A stretch of 9,776 bases of DNA from contig WGFD01000121.1 of the NCBI GenBank assembly GCA_015492395.1, positions 1 through 9,776 of the forward strand. The letters are read 5' to 3'. The notes below the pieces were generated by a model, which ran no database searches, was not told where the DNA came from, and was given only the letters and a program-made list of their open reading frames with translations. Origin of the DNA: Deltaproteobacteria bacterium. Its GTDB lineage: Bacteria; Desulfobacterota; GWC2-55-46; S146-70. Positions within the stretch are counted from its first letter, which is position 1, and the number at the start of each line of letters is the position of its first letter. The position numbers were made by a program, and so were the translations under genes. Below are positions 1-5,757 of this stretch, in pieces.

Positions 1-1
1 G

Positions 2-844
2 CTCTTCTTCGAACCGAGACTGTCCATGAGCGGACTTATCAGTTGCAACACCTGTCACAATCTGGCAACCGGCGGGGTTGACGGTGTGCCGGCCGCTATC
101 GGCCACAGATGGACGGCAAATCCCCATCACCTGAACTCTCCGACTGTGTACAATGCCGTCTTCAACGCCAATCAGATGTGGGACGGAAGGTTTTCCAATC
201 TGGAAGAGCAGGCAACAGGCCCGATACAGGCCCCACCTGAGATGAATGCAAAGCCCGAGCTTGTCGTCGAGAGGCTCGGATCAATACCTGGCTATGTCAA
301 GGCATTCAAGAAGGCATTTCCTGGGGAAGAGGACCCGGTGACATTCAACAATGTTGCAAGGGCGATAGCCGCATTTGAAAGGATCTTAGTCACCCCTTCA
401 AGGTTCGACAAGTTCCTCCTCGGAGACTCAAAGGCCCTTACCAGGAAGGCCAAAAGGGGTCTTAGGACCTTCATCGAAAAGGGTTGCACGGGATGTCATA
501 CCGGAATAGGCATCGGCGGTGGGAGCATGCAGCCATTTCCCGTTGCTAAGCCCTATAAGTATGCAAATCTAGGCGGCTTCAAGGGGAATAAGGACGGTCT
601 GGTAAAGGTCCCGCTCCTCAGAAACATCACACAGACCGCCCCCTACTTTCACAACGGGGCCGTATGGTCGCTTAATGAGGCCGTGAAGATCATGGGCGAA
701 ACGCAACTTGGGATCGAGTTGACGGACAAAGAGGTTGGTGATATCGTTGCCTTTCTGGGGAGCCTTAAGGGCAAAAAACCAAGGATAACATATCCTCTTC
801 TACCTGCATCCACAGACAAGACCCCCCGGCCCAATACAAATTAG
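2..844 (+). CDS. ccpA: Di-haem cytochrome c peroxidase, 5'-truncated by window edge
   Basis: This enzyme reduces hydrogen peroxide to water in the periplasm, using electrons from small c-type cytochromes. The reading frame is open from base 2 and begins LFFEPRLS just ahead of the first Met (base 26). That matches the family's usual lead-in to haem 1, so the Met is internal and the true start and signal peptide lie upstream. Counting from this Met, haem motifs CNTCH (7-11) and CTGCH (154-158) are intact. The likely distal His of the peroxidatic haem is H26 (IGHRW), the conserved Trp is W52 (MWDGR), and the electron-transfer haem Met ligand is M223 (IMGETQLG). The blocks GPIQAPPEMN and TAPYFHNGAVW are also typical. 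The stretch after the second haem is shorter than in the Pseudomonas enzyme, and the last 20 residues form a Pro-rich tail. The family call is very secure; the symbol is the generic one, and MauG-type paralogues are less likely. Confidence 0.95.
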   Translation, partial: LFFEPRLSMSGLISCNTCHNLATGGVDGVPAAIGHRWTANPHHLNSPTVYNAVFNANQMWDGRFSNLEEQATGPIQAPPEMNAKPELVVERLGSIPGYVKAFKKAFPGEEDPVTFNNVARAIAAFERILVTPSRFDKFLLGDSKALTRKAKRGLRTFIEKGCTGCHTGIGIGGGSMQPFPVAKPYKYANLGGFKGNKDGLVKVPLLRNITQTAPYFHNGAVWSLNEAVKIMGETQLGIELTDKEVGDIVAFLGSLKGKKPRITYPLLPASTDKTPRPNTN

Positions 845-960
845 GCCAGACCGACTTATACAGAGCGTTATAATGGGCGCAGCCCGGGGCACATAACATA
901 ACGACAAGCCGAATAGCGGACATATGCACGGCCATGGCGCTCTGCCGAACATATCCTACC

Positions 961-991
961 GGGGAGGTTGCCCAGCGCCTCCCCTCTTTTT
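961..991 (+). terminator. Rho-independent terminator after the peroxidase gene
   Basis: A perfect 7-bp stem pairs GGGGAGG (961-967) with CCTCCCC (978-984) across a 10-nt loop, and TCTTTTT follows directly. It lies 116 nt downstream of the peroxidase stop codon on the same strand. No T-run follows on the other strand, so it should work only rightwards. The 845-960 spacer before it holds no gene that I can support. Confidence 0.85.
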
Positions 992-1045
992 AGCAGCCCT
1001 GTCACGCACTGCTCACAGAATCCGGCAGAGGTCCCGATGCAGCAA

Positions 1046-1591
1046 TCATCCCGCCACGTTAGCGGTCAGGTCGATCCCTTTGCTGAAATCTAGCGGCATC
1101 CTGACGACGCGCTGCCCGAGCTCGCTATCCATCATGAACAGACCGTTGGCGTCATTACCGACAAGCTTAAGCCTCTTGAGAATATTGTCGACATTGTCCT
1201 CCTCTTCGACTTGTTCGGATACAAACCACTGCATCATTATCTTTGTGGCGTGGTCATTTTCTTTGATGGCGAGATCGACTAATTCATTTATATTCTTCGT
1301 CATGTACCTTTCATGCTCCAGCGTCTTTTCAAAGATATCAAGCATGGAGTCATAGCCGGATGGAGGCTCCTTAATCTCCAGAAGTCTCACCTTTGCTCCC
1401 TGTCTGTTCAAGTAATCGTAGATGGTCATGGCGTGGGCCATCTCCTCATGGTACTGCACCATGAACCAGGTGGCAAAACCTTTCAGGCCGGTCGATGAGC
1501 TATGGGCTGACATGGACATATAGAGGTAGGCAGAGTAGAATTCCTTTGCCATGTGATCATTCAGGGCCTCCCTCATTCTTGCATTCAACAT
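1046..1591 (-). CDS. ftnA: Non-haem ferritin (FtnA type)
   Basis: This is an iron-storage protein of 181 aa that should assemble into a 24-subunit cytoplasmic shell, oxidise Fe(II) and store it as a ferric mineral. From the chosen start, the ferroxidase-centre residues fall at E17, E50, H53, E94, Q127 and E130, the same numbers as in E. coli FtnA. This supports both the family and the start. Y24 and the four-helix pattern (KEFYSAYLY, YHEEMAHA, ENDHATKIMMQWFVSEQVEEE) are also present. There is no bacterioferritin-type haem Met, and the helix E tail matches ferritin rather than Dps. An upstream in-frame ATG at 1651 would add 20 residues (201 aa). The ATG at 1591 is preferred because AGGAGGAGGG lies just ahead of it and the family numbering then matches. 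The gene converges on the peroxidase gene, and a sigma70-like promoter lies about 100 bp upstream. Confidence 0.95.
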   Translation of the reverse strand: MLNARMREALNDHMAKEFYSAYLYMSMSAHSSSTGLKGFATWFMVQYHEEMAHAMTIYDYLNRQGAKVRLLEIKEPPSGYDSMLDIFEKTLEHERYMTKNINELVDLAIKENDHATKIMMQWFVSEQVEEEDNVDNILKRLKLVGNDANGLFMMDSELGQRVVRMPLDFSKGIDLTANVAG

Positions 1592-1605
1592 AGTTCCCTC
1601 CTCCT
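1592..1605 (-). promoter_or_regulatory. Ribosome binding site deciding the ferritin start
   Basis: On the - strand, AAGGAGGAGGGAACT sits directly before the ATG at 1591. This purine-rich Shine-Dalgarno tract is among the strongest in the window and favours the 181-aa ferritin over the longer frame starting at 1651. Confidence 0.8.
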
Positions 1606-1693
1606 TGCATAAATAGGTGCGATCAAAATATAGCCGATAACTACCGGACACCTTGCTGGAGATAGCGTGCCGGAAGACATCCGTTATTAATAT

Positions 1694-1722
1694 AATCTAC
1701 ACACCACGGCGGCAACTGTCAA
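1694..1722 (-). promoter_or_regulatory. Sigma70-like promoter of the ferritin gene
   Basis: Read on the - strand, a perfect -35 TTGACA (1722-1717) is followed by a 17-bp spacer and a -10 TAGATT (1699-1694, two mismatches to TATAAT), then AT-rich DNA. Transcription would start near 1687, giving a leader of about 95 nt. No clear Fur-box palindrome is visible. The octamer ACTGATTG overlaps the upstream edge of the -35 box. Confidence 0.6.
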
Positions 1723-1774
1723 TCAGTAATAAAGATAAGGTTTGACGAGCGGGAAGTCTACGGTCGCTAATGGA

Positions 1775-1796
1775 CCCTCCCTGAGGGAGGGAGTTT
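1775..1796 (+). repeat. Perfect GC-rich hairpin with weak T-run
   Basis: CCCTCCC (1775-1781) and GGGAGGG (1785-1791) pair perfectly across a TGA triloop, followed by AGTTTCTT on the + strand. The shape resembles an intrinsic terminator, but the T-run is short and interrupted, and no + strand gene precedes it. It may be a dispersed palindrome or a leftover terminator. The surrounding spacer (1723-1854) shows no gene. Confidence 0.45.
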
Positions 1797-1854
1797 CTTA
1801 CGCCAAGCATGCACGCAGGTAAGGACTAAAGGCTTCCGTCTTCATAAAAATGGA

Positions 1855-2221
1855 CTATCCGCGATATCTTCTTCTGAAGACTGCAAGCCCGAAGATGCCG
1901 GTGCCAAGGAGCGCCAAGGCGGCTGGTTCAGGCACCGCCGCATGAGTACACATTCAGGAAGTCATTACCTCACTCCATGGTCCAATGCAGTGCAATGGGG
2001 CCACCTGAATAAAGAGACCGATAGCCGAGGTCAAAGGCGCCCTCAAGGACATATGAAGTTCCTCCGTCCACATTATTGCCGAACACGCCGGAGCCATATG
2101 CACCTCCAAATGAGGTTATCAGGGTTCCGTTGCTCATCTGATAGGTATTAAATTCGGAATGTGCGGCATAGTTGCCATCCTGCAACCCCGTAGAGGGAGT
2201 ATATAGGAATGCCTGTAGCGG
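1855..2221 (-). pseudogene. Decayed PEP-CTERM (exosortase-sorted) protein gene
   Basis: Two fragments of one secreted-protein gene lie in different frames. The upstream fragment (about 2221 to 1973) encodes a Gly/Ser/Thr-rich segment ending HWTME. The downstream fragment (to stop TAG at 1855-1857) encodes a textbook PEP-CTERM sorting signal: VPEP at 1935-1924, a hydrophobic stretch (LALLGTGIFGLAVF) and the basic tail RRRYRG. In this family HWTME is normally followed by CGND. Here the Cys position is TGA (1972-1970) and GND follows in the same frame, so a nonsense change is likely. A one-base shift is also needed to reach the VPEP frame. No signal peptide or full N-terminal domain is found upstream. 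The first frame stays open to 2284 with only a TTG as possible start, inside repeat DNA. Intact members are exported and anchored by exosortase. This copy looks dead, unless the stop and shift are sequencing errors. Confidence 0.75.
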
Positions 2222-2258
2222 ACAGGGAATCTCCTCATGCAAGGAATCATCCGACCCA

Positions 2259-2298
2259 CCTGTCAATCTTGGCAGACAGGTCAATCCTGGCGGACAGG
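2259..2298. repeat. Two tandem 18-bp repeats with inverted ends
   Basis: TCAATCTTGGCAGACAGG (2263-2280) is followed at once by TCAATCCTGGCGGACAGG (2281-2298), with two differences in 18 bp. CCTGTC at 2259-2264 is the inverse of GACAGG at 2275-2280 (and again at 2293-2298), so each unit can also fold. This resembles small dispersed palindromic (REP-like) elements. It sits at the decayed 5' side of the PEP-CTERM pseudogene. Confidence 0.6.
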
Positions 2299-2549
2299 CG
2301 CTCGCGATGCATATTCAACAAATTAAGTGGATACACAGTGTAAAAATATATGACACTTGCCCTATTGAAGCATGATAAACTAATAAGAAGTTGAACAGGC
2401 TATACGGTAAAAAAAGACCGGATACGAGGTGTATTTGTAATGGCCTGTCTGTGAGTAACGCACAGGCAGCACCTGCCGTGCACCTTAAGGCCACGCCACC
2501 AGAATCAACCATGCCGGAACTTAGCTCCTGCACCGGCGGCTCCTATCCC
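2299..2549. other. Gene-free stretch upstream of the ABC operon
   Basis: About 250 bp with no supportable gene. The short open frames on both strands (2391-2615 on +, 2315-2533 on -) lack a convincing start, ribosome site or recognisable family. An AT-rich patch lies at about 2320-2400. The only structure I see is a hairpin at 2460-2481: GCAC, bulged A, GGCAG, loop CAC, CTGCC, GTGC. No T-run follows it, so it is not an obvious terminator. Confidence 0.5.
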
Positions 2550-2578
2550 TTGACAATAATAGTGTGGCAAGGTGTAAT
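2550..2578 (+). promoter_or_regulatory. Strong sigma70-type promoter of the yadGH-like operon
   Basis: A perfect -35 TTGACA (2550-2555), an ideal 17-bp spacer and a -10 TGTAAT (2573-2578, one mismatch) lie just ahead of the ABC transporter gene. The transcription start should be near 2585, leaving a leader of about 27 nt before the ATG at 2612. This is the best promoter match in the window. Confidence 0.75.
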
Positions 2579-2591
2579 AGCAGTATTACAC
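2572..2591. promoter_or_regulatory. Palindromic operator overlapping the -10 box
   Basis: GTGTAATA (2572-2579) and TATTACAC (2584-2591) form a perfect 8-bp inverted repeat around GCAG. It covers the whole -10 box and the predicted transcription start. This is the size and place expected of a dimeric repressor site; GntR-family operators often carry GTGTA/TACAC-like ends. No regulator gene is in the window, so the binding protein is unknown. A short RNA hairpin at the very 5' end of the transcript is the alternative. Confidence 0.5.
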
Positions 2592-2611
2592 TTTGATAGT
2601 TTCCGACCATT

Positions 2612-3523
2612 ATGAAGGCCTTATCGATATCTAACCTCTATAAAACCTATCAAGGCGGTGTCATCGCCTTGAAGGGCATAAGCTTCGACGTGGAGAAGGG
2701 CGATTTCTTCGCACTCCTCGGCCCCAACGGCGCCGGAAAGTCCACGGCTATCGGGATAATATCCTCCCTGATCAACAAGACCGGCGGCACCGTAAGGATA
2801 TTCGGAAAGGATATAGACACTAAATCGAATGAGGCGAAGACCCACGTCGGTCTGGTGCCGCAGGAGTTCAATTGCAATATCTTCGAAAGGGTGACGGATA
2901 TCGTTGTAAACCAGGCCGGGTACTACGGGATACACCGCAAGGTTGCCATGGCACGGGCGGAATACTTCCTGAAGAAGCTTGGCCTGTGGCGGAAGAGGAG
3001 TGAGGTGTCTCAAACCCTCTCGGGTGGAATGAAGAGAAGGCTTATGATCGCGAGGGCATTGATACACCACCCACAGCTACTTATACTGGACGAACCGACT
3101 GCTGGCGTCGATGTAGAGACCAGGCGGGATATGTGGAGCTTCATGACCGAGTTGAACCAGGAAGGCACCACCATAATCCTCACCACCCACTACCTGGAGG
3201 AGGCGGAAAGGCTCTGCAGGAACGTCGCAATCATCGACAGAGGAGAGATCATCGAGAACACCTCCGTAAAAAGACTTCTCTCTAAACTGGACAAGGAGAC
3301 ATTCGTCCTGGAGACAAGGACGCCTGTAAATAATCCGAAGCCTATGGAAGGATATAGTATTATGCAGGAGGACGACGGCACTTTGAAGATAGAGGTGTAT
3401 AAGCGGCAGAATATGAACGATATCATACTGCACCTTCATAATCAGGGCATCGAGATTCTAAGCATACGGAACATTTCCGGCAGGTTGGAAGAACTGTTCC
3501 TTAATCTGGTAAACAAGGAATGA
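2612..3523 (+). CDS. yadG: ABC transporter ATP-binding protein, YadG-like
   Basis: This 303-aa ATPase powers an ABC-2 type exporter at the inner face of the cytoplasmic membrane. It has Walker A GPNGAGKST (37-45), Q-loop Q84 (LVPQEFN), signature LSGGMKRR (136-143), Walker B LLILDEP (156-162), D-loop AGVD and switch H193 (TTHYLEE). The blocks IISSLINKTGG, VVNQAGYYGI, SGGMKRRLMIARAL and TIILTTHYLEEAE match E. coli YadG (308 aa) almost word for word. The C-terminal part (about 225-303) also fits YadG, including the closing RLEELFLNLVN. The start is the first ATG after the promoter; no Shine-Dalgarno is visible in the roughly 27-nt leader. The stop overlaps the permease start by 4 bp. The substrate of this exporter type is not established, and sequence alone does not show it here. 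Confidence 0.93.
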   Translation: MKALSISNLYKTYQGGVIALKGISFDVEKGDFFALLGPNGAGKSTAIGIISSLINKTGGTVRIFGKDIDTKSNEAKTHVGLVPQEFNCNIFERVTDIVVNQAGYYGIHRKVAMARAEYFLKKLGLWRKRSEVSQTLSGGMKRRLMIARALIHHPQLLILDEPTAGVDVETRRDMWSFMTELNQEGTTIILTTHYLEEAERLCRNVAIIDRGEIIENTSVKRLLSKLDKETFVLETRTPVNNPKPMEGYSIMQEDDGTLKIEVYKRQNMNDIILHLHNQGIEILSIRNISGRLEELFLNLVNKE

Positions 3524-4293
3524 CCTTCGGGAAAAATCTGATAACCTTCAACACCATCGTCAGAAAAGAGATCGTAAGATTCACCCGTATCTGGCCCCAG
3601 ACGCTGCTTCCTTCCATAATAACCATGGCACTCTATTTTGTCATCTTCGGCAAATTCATCGGCTCACAGATCGGAGACATCAACAACATCACATACATGC
3701 AGTTCATCGTGCCAGGCCTTATCATGATGCCCGTCATCACCAACTCTTATTCCAATGTGGTATCCTCCTTCTTCAGTTCAAAATTTCAAAGATCGGTGGA
3801 GGAGTTGCTTGTATCTCCCACGCCTGATTACTTGATCATACTGGGATATATATGCGGAGGGGTCATACGCGGCATCATCGTCGGTATAGGTGTGTCAATC
3901 ACATCCCTTTTATTCGAGCCACTCACCATTCATAGCCCGGGCTTTGTAGTTCTGTATATAACACTTACATCGGTCCTCTTCTCTCTGGCAGGTTTCATGA
4001 ACGCCGTGCTTGCAAAAAAGTTTGACGATATCTCTATCATACCGGCATTCGTCCTGACACCGCTCACCTACCTGGGGGGCATATTCTATTCCATCAATCT
4101 TCTTCCCCCTTTCTGGAAGACACTTTCCCGCTTCAACCCTATACTGTACATGGTAAACGGATTCCGGTACGGTCTCCTGGGGATCTCCGATGTGAATATA
4201 TTCTTCGGAGTAGGCATATCCCTCTTCTTTATAGCGGCACTCTTCTTAAGCAACCTCTATCTATTGAAAAAGGGGGTGGGCCTGAAGAGGTAA
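3520..4293 (+). CDS. yadH: ABC-2 type permease, YadH-like
   Basis: This is the 257-aa membrane partner of the ATPase encoded just upstream, and two copies should form the export channel. Six hydrophobic segments are visible at roughly 27-48, 61-82, 104-132, 141-166, 172-192 and 226-249. Conserved ABC-2 blocks include YMQFIVPGLIMM (59-70), SSKFQRSVEELLVSP (86-100), FDDISIIPAFVLTPLTYLGG (168-187), and LLPPFWKTLSRFNPILYMVNGFRYG. These closely match E. coli YadH (256 aa). The ATG overlaps the ATPase stop in an ATGA, with AAGGA just before it, so translation is likely coupled. No intrinsic terminator is seen in the 26 bp before the convergent small gene. The transported molecule is unknown. Confidence 0.93.
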   Translation: MTFGKNLITFNTIVRKEIVRFTRIWPQTLLPSIITMALYFVIFGKFIGSQIGDINNITYMQFIVPGLIMMPVITNSYSNVVSSFFSSKFQRSVEELLVSPTPDYLIILGYICGGVIRGIIVGIGVSITSLLFEPLTIHSPGFVVLYITLTSVLFSLAGFMNAVLAKKFDDISIIPAFVLTPLTYLGGIFYSINLLPPFWKTLSRFNPILYMVNGFRYGLLGISDVNIFFGVGISLFFIAALFLSNLYLLKKGVGLKR

Positions 4294-4319
4294 GGGCTCT
4301 ATACCGGTGGAAAAAGATA

Positions 4320-4619
4320 TCAAGCCGTGCCGCTAGTACCGATAGAGTCGTACAGACTCTTCGAGTAGTCGTCTATATCTTTTCCCTCCTCATTCCTGAC
4401 GGTAAACGTTACATTCTCCATCCCCTGGAAGCAAAAAGCCCCGCTCAAGAGATCCCTAAGACCGTCCCTGTTCTGCTCCTTCTGCTCCTTGGTTAAGATC
4501 ATCTTTTTAGGGAATATAAACTTGCCTGCGATCGCCTTCTCGAGGTCTTCAGCGCCTTCCGCGAGAGAGATCTCATACCTCCCATCGTCAAGCACCCTCT
4601 CAACAAACACAAGATGCAT
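4320..4619 (-). CDS. Unrecognised 99-aa protein
   Basis: I do not recognise this protein's family. It is probably a real gene because the ATG at 4619 is preceded on the - strand by AAGGAGGG at good spacing, it uses codons like its neighbours, and no competing frame covers it. The product is small and probably soluble, with no signal peptide or membrane segment. It opens with a beta-like MHLVFVERV, continues with an acidic helix-prone segment (SLAEGAEDLEKAIAGK), then a Lys/Glu-rich patch (TKEQKEQNRDGLRDLL). One Cys occurs in GAFCFQGM, and the end is low-complexity (GTSGTA). It converges on the ABC permease with 26 bp between stops and is probably monocistronic. The genes around it give no hint of its role. 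Confidence 0.75.
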   Translation of the reverse strand: MHLVFVERVLDDGRYEISLAEGAEDLEKAIAGKFIFPKKMILTKEQKEQNRDGLRDLLSGAFCFQGMENVTFTVRNEEGKDIDDYSKSLYDSIGTSGTA

Positions 4620-4860
4620 AGAACCCTCCTTATAGCATAGTTTCTATTAAACAATCAGTGTAATCATCAAACACTTTCAACAAAATCATATTCTTAATAC
4701 CACACACAGAGGACTGATTGCAATCCACACATTATACCCCTCGGATTCGTCCCCACTACCCATCCACCATTCCGCCTATCCGGCATACCGGGTCCAGCCC
4801 AATAAAGTGGAGGTCTGCACACACACAGTGCCTGACGAATCCGCTAAGAAGATGGCTCAG
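4620..4860. other. 240-bp intergenic region with inverted repeats
   Basis: This gap separates the start of the 99-aa gene from the end of the xerD operon, both on the - strand. Its left part (4640-4700) is AT-rich and should hold the small gene's promoter. Candidate -10s (for example TATGAT at 4692-4687 on the - strand) lack a good -35, so I do not call one. CAATCAGT (4652-4659) is inverted as ACTGATTG (4713-4720). CGGATTCGTC (4742-4751) is inverted as GACGAATCCG (4834-4843). No intrinsic terminator for xerD is evident; a 4-bp ACCC/GGGT hairpin overlaps its stop but has no T-run. Confidence 0.5.
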
Positions 4861-5757
4861 CTACCCACGCGGGTGGTGCAACTCGTGGATGACCTTAAGC
4901 CTTCTTGACTCTATATGAGTGTATATCTGTGTGGTGGATATATCGGCATGTCCAAGCATCACCTGGACCATCCTTAAATCCGCACCTCTCTCGAGCAGAT
5001 GGGTTGCAAAGGAATGCCTTACGGCATGGGGTTTGACCTTCTTCAGGGCTATGCCAACCTTCCTGGCATAGCCCTTCAGCATCGCCCAAAAGTTCTGCCT
5101 GGTCATTCCACCCCCTCTGGAGGTCACAAAGAGCACATCACTATCCCTTCCCTTGAGTATCGCCCTCCTGGGCCTGTCCAGATATCTCTTAATCCACGTT
5201 ATGGCGGTCTCCCCTATAGGTACAACCCTCTCCTTGGAACCTTTCCCATATACAATGAGGTAACCGGCCTGCAGGTTCAGGTCCTTCAAGAGGAGAGAGA
5301 CAAGCTCGCTGACCCTCATACCGGTAGCATAGAGGCACTCCATCATGGCCCTGTCCCTTATCCCAATCATGGTTCCGGCAGGCGGGCCGTTGAGCAACAT
5401 CTCCACCTCTTTAACTGAAAGCAGTGATGGCAGTTTCCCCTTGAATCGCGGCATCTCAAGTACGGCCACTGGAGAAGTCTCTATCAACCGTTCTTTAACG
5501 AGGAATCTGTACAGGGATCTCAGGGTTACGAGGCTTCTCGCATACGATCTCGCGGATAGGCCACCATCCCTGAGAGAGGCCAGGAAGGACACTACCGTAG
5601 TCGGTCCGACTTCAAGCAGACCTATCCCCTTCCGGTTGATAAAATCGACAAATCTCTCCACCTCGCGCCTGTAGTCGCGCACAGTCCCGCCGGACAGGCC
5701 GTATTCAACCATAAGATTGTCCGTAAAGCCCTTCAGGTATCCTCTGTCATTCGGCAC
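4861..5757 (-). CDS. xerD: Site-specific tyrosine recombinase XerD
   Basis: With XerC, XerD resolves chromosome dimers at dif during cell division, forming a 3'-phosphotyrosine link to DNA. The chosen start is GTG at 5757, with GGAGG 5 nt upstream inside the end of glnD. It gives 298 aa and catalytic residues R148 (GMRVSEL), K172 (GKGSKER), H244 and R247 (PHAVRHSF), H270 (LGHADI) and Y279 (QIYTHI), numbers equal to those of E. coli XerD. In-frame ATGs at 5787 and 5769 would add 10 or 4 residues; the first gives 308 aa and a 41-bp overlap with glnD. The N-terminal SAM-like core-binding domain (about 5-90) and C-terminal catalytic domain (about 108-290) are complete. It is the last gene of the mutS-amidase-glnD-xerD run. 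XerC is the main alternative name; no dif site was seen nearby. Confidence 0.92.
   Translation of the reverse strand: MPNDRGYLKGFTDNLMVEYGLSGGTVRDYRREVERFVDFINRKGIGLLEVGPTTVVSFLASLRDGGLSARSYARSLVTLRSLYRFLVKERLIETSPVAVLEMPRFKGKLPSLLSVKEVEMLLNGPPAGTMIGIRDRAMMECLYATGMRVSELVSLLLKDLNLQAGYLIVYGKGSKERVVPIGETAITWIKRYLDRPRRAILKGRDSDVLFVTSRGGGMTRQNFWAMLKGYARKVGIALKKVKPHAVRHSFATHLLERGADLRMVQVMLGHADISTTQIYTHIESRRLKVIHELHHPRG

Noticed and set aside
924..1355. 143-aa open frame on + over the ferritin gene
   Set aside because: It is antisense to a gene with complete family residues, is low-complexity Ser/Leu-rich, and contains the peroxidase terminator.
1942..2151. 69-aa open frame on + over the PEP-CTERM remnant
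   Set aside because: It is the complement of recognisable PEP-CTERM coding sequence, with no ribosome site and no family resemblance.
2315..2533. 72-aa open frame on - with a hydrophobic stretch
   Set aside because: I tested it as a signal peptide for the PEP-CTERM remnant. It is in a stretch with no homology to that family, stops before it and lacks a ribosome site.
2391..2615. 74-aa open frame on + just before the ABC operon
   Set aside because: It runs through the strong promoter and palindrome and overlaps the ATPase start, with no ribosome site and no recognisable domain.
2621..3070. 149-aa and other long antisense frames in the ABC ATPase
   Set aside because: These are shadows of a gene with all ABC motifs; no supporting signals.
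4320..4619. Toxin-antitoxin partner
   Set aside because: Only one small gene is present, with no paired overlapping partner and no known toxin or antitoxin motif.
4620..4860. dif or phage attachment site next to xerD
   Set aside because: No 28-bp dif-like sequence with two XerC/XerD half-sites was seen, and there is no integrase-linked cargo. XerD here belongs to a housekeeping operon.
4999..5418. 139-aa open frame on + inside xerD
   Set aside because: It is antisense to the catalytic domain of an intact recombinase and has no start signals.
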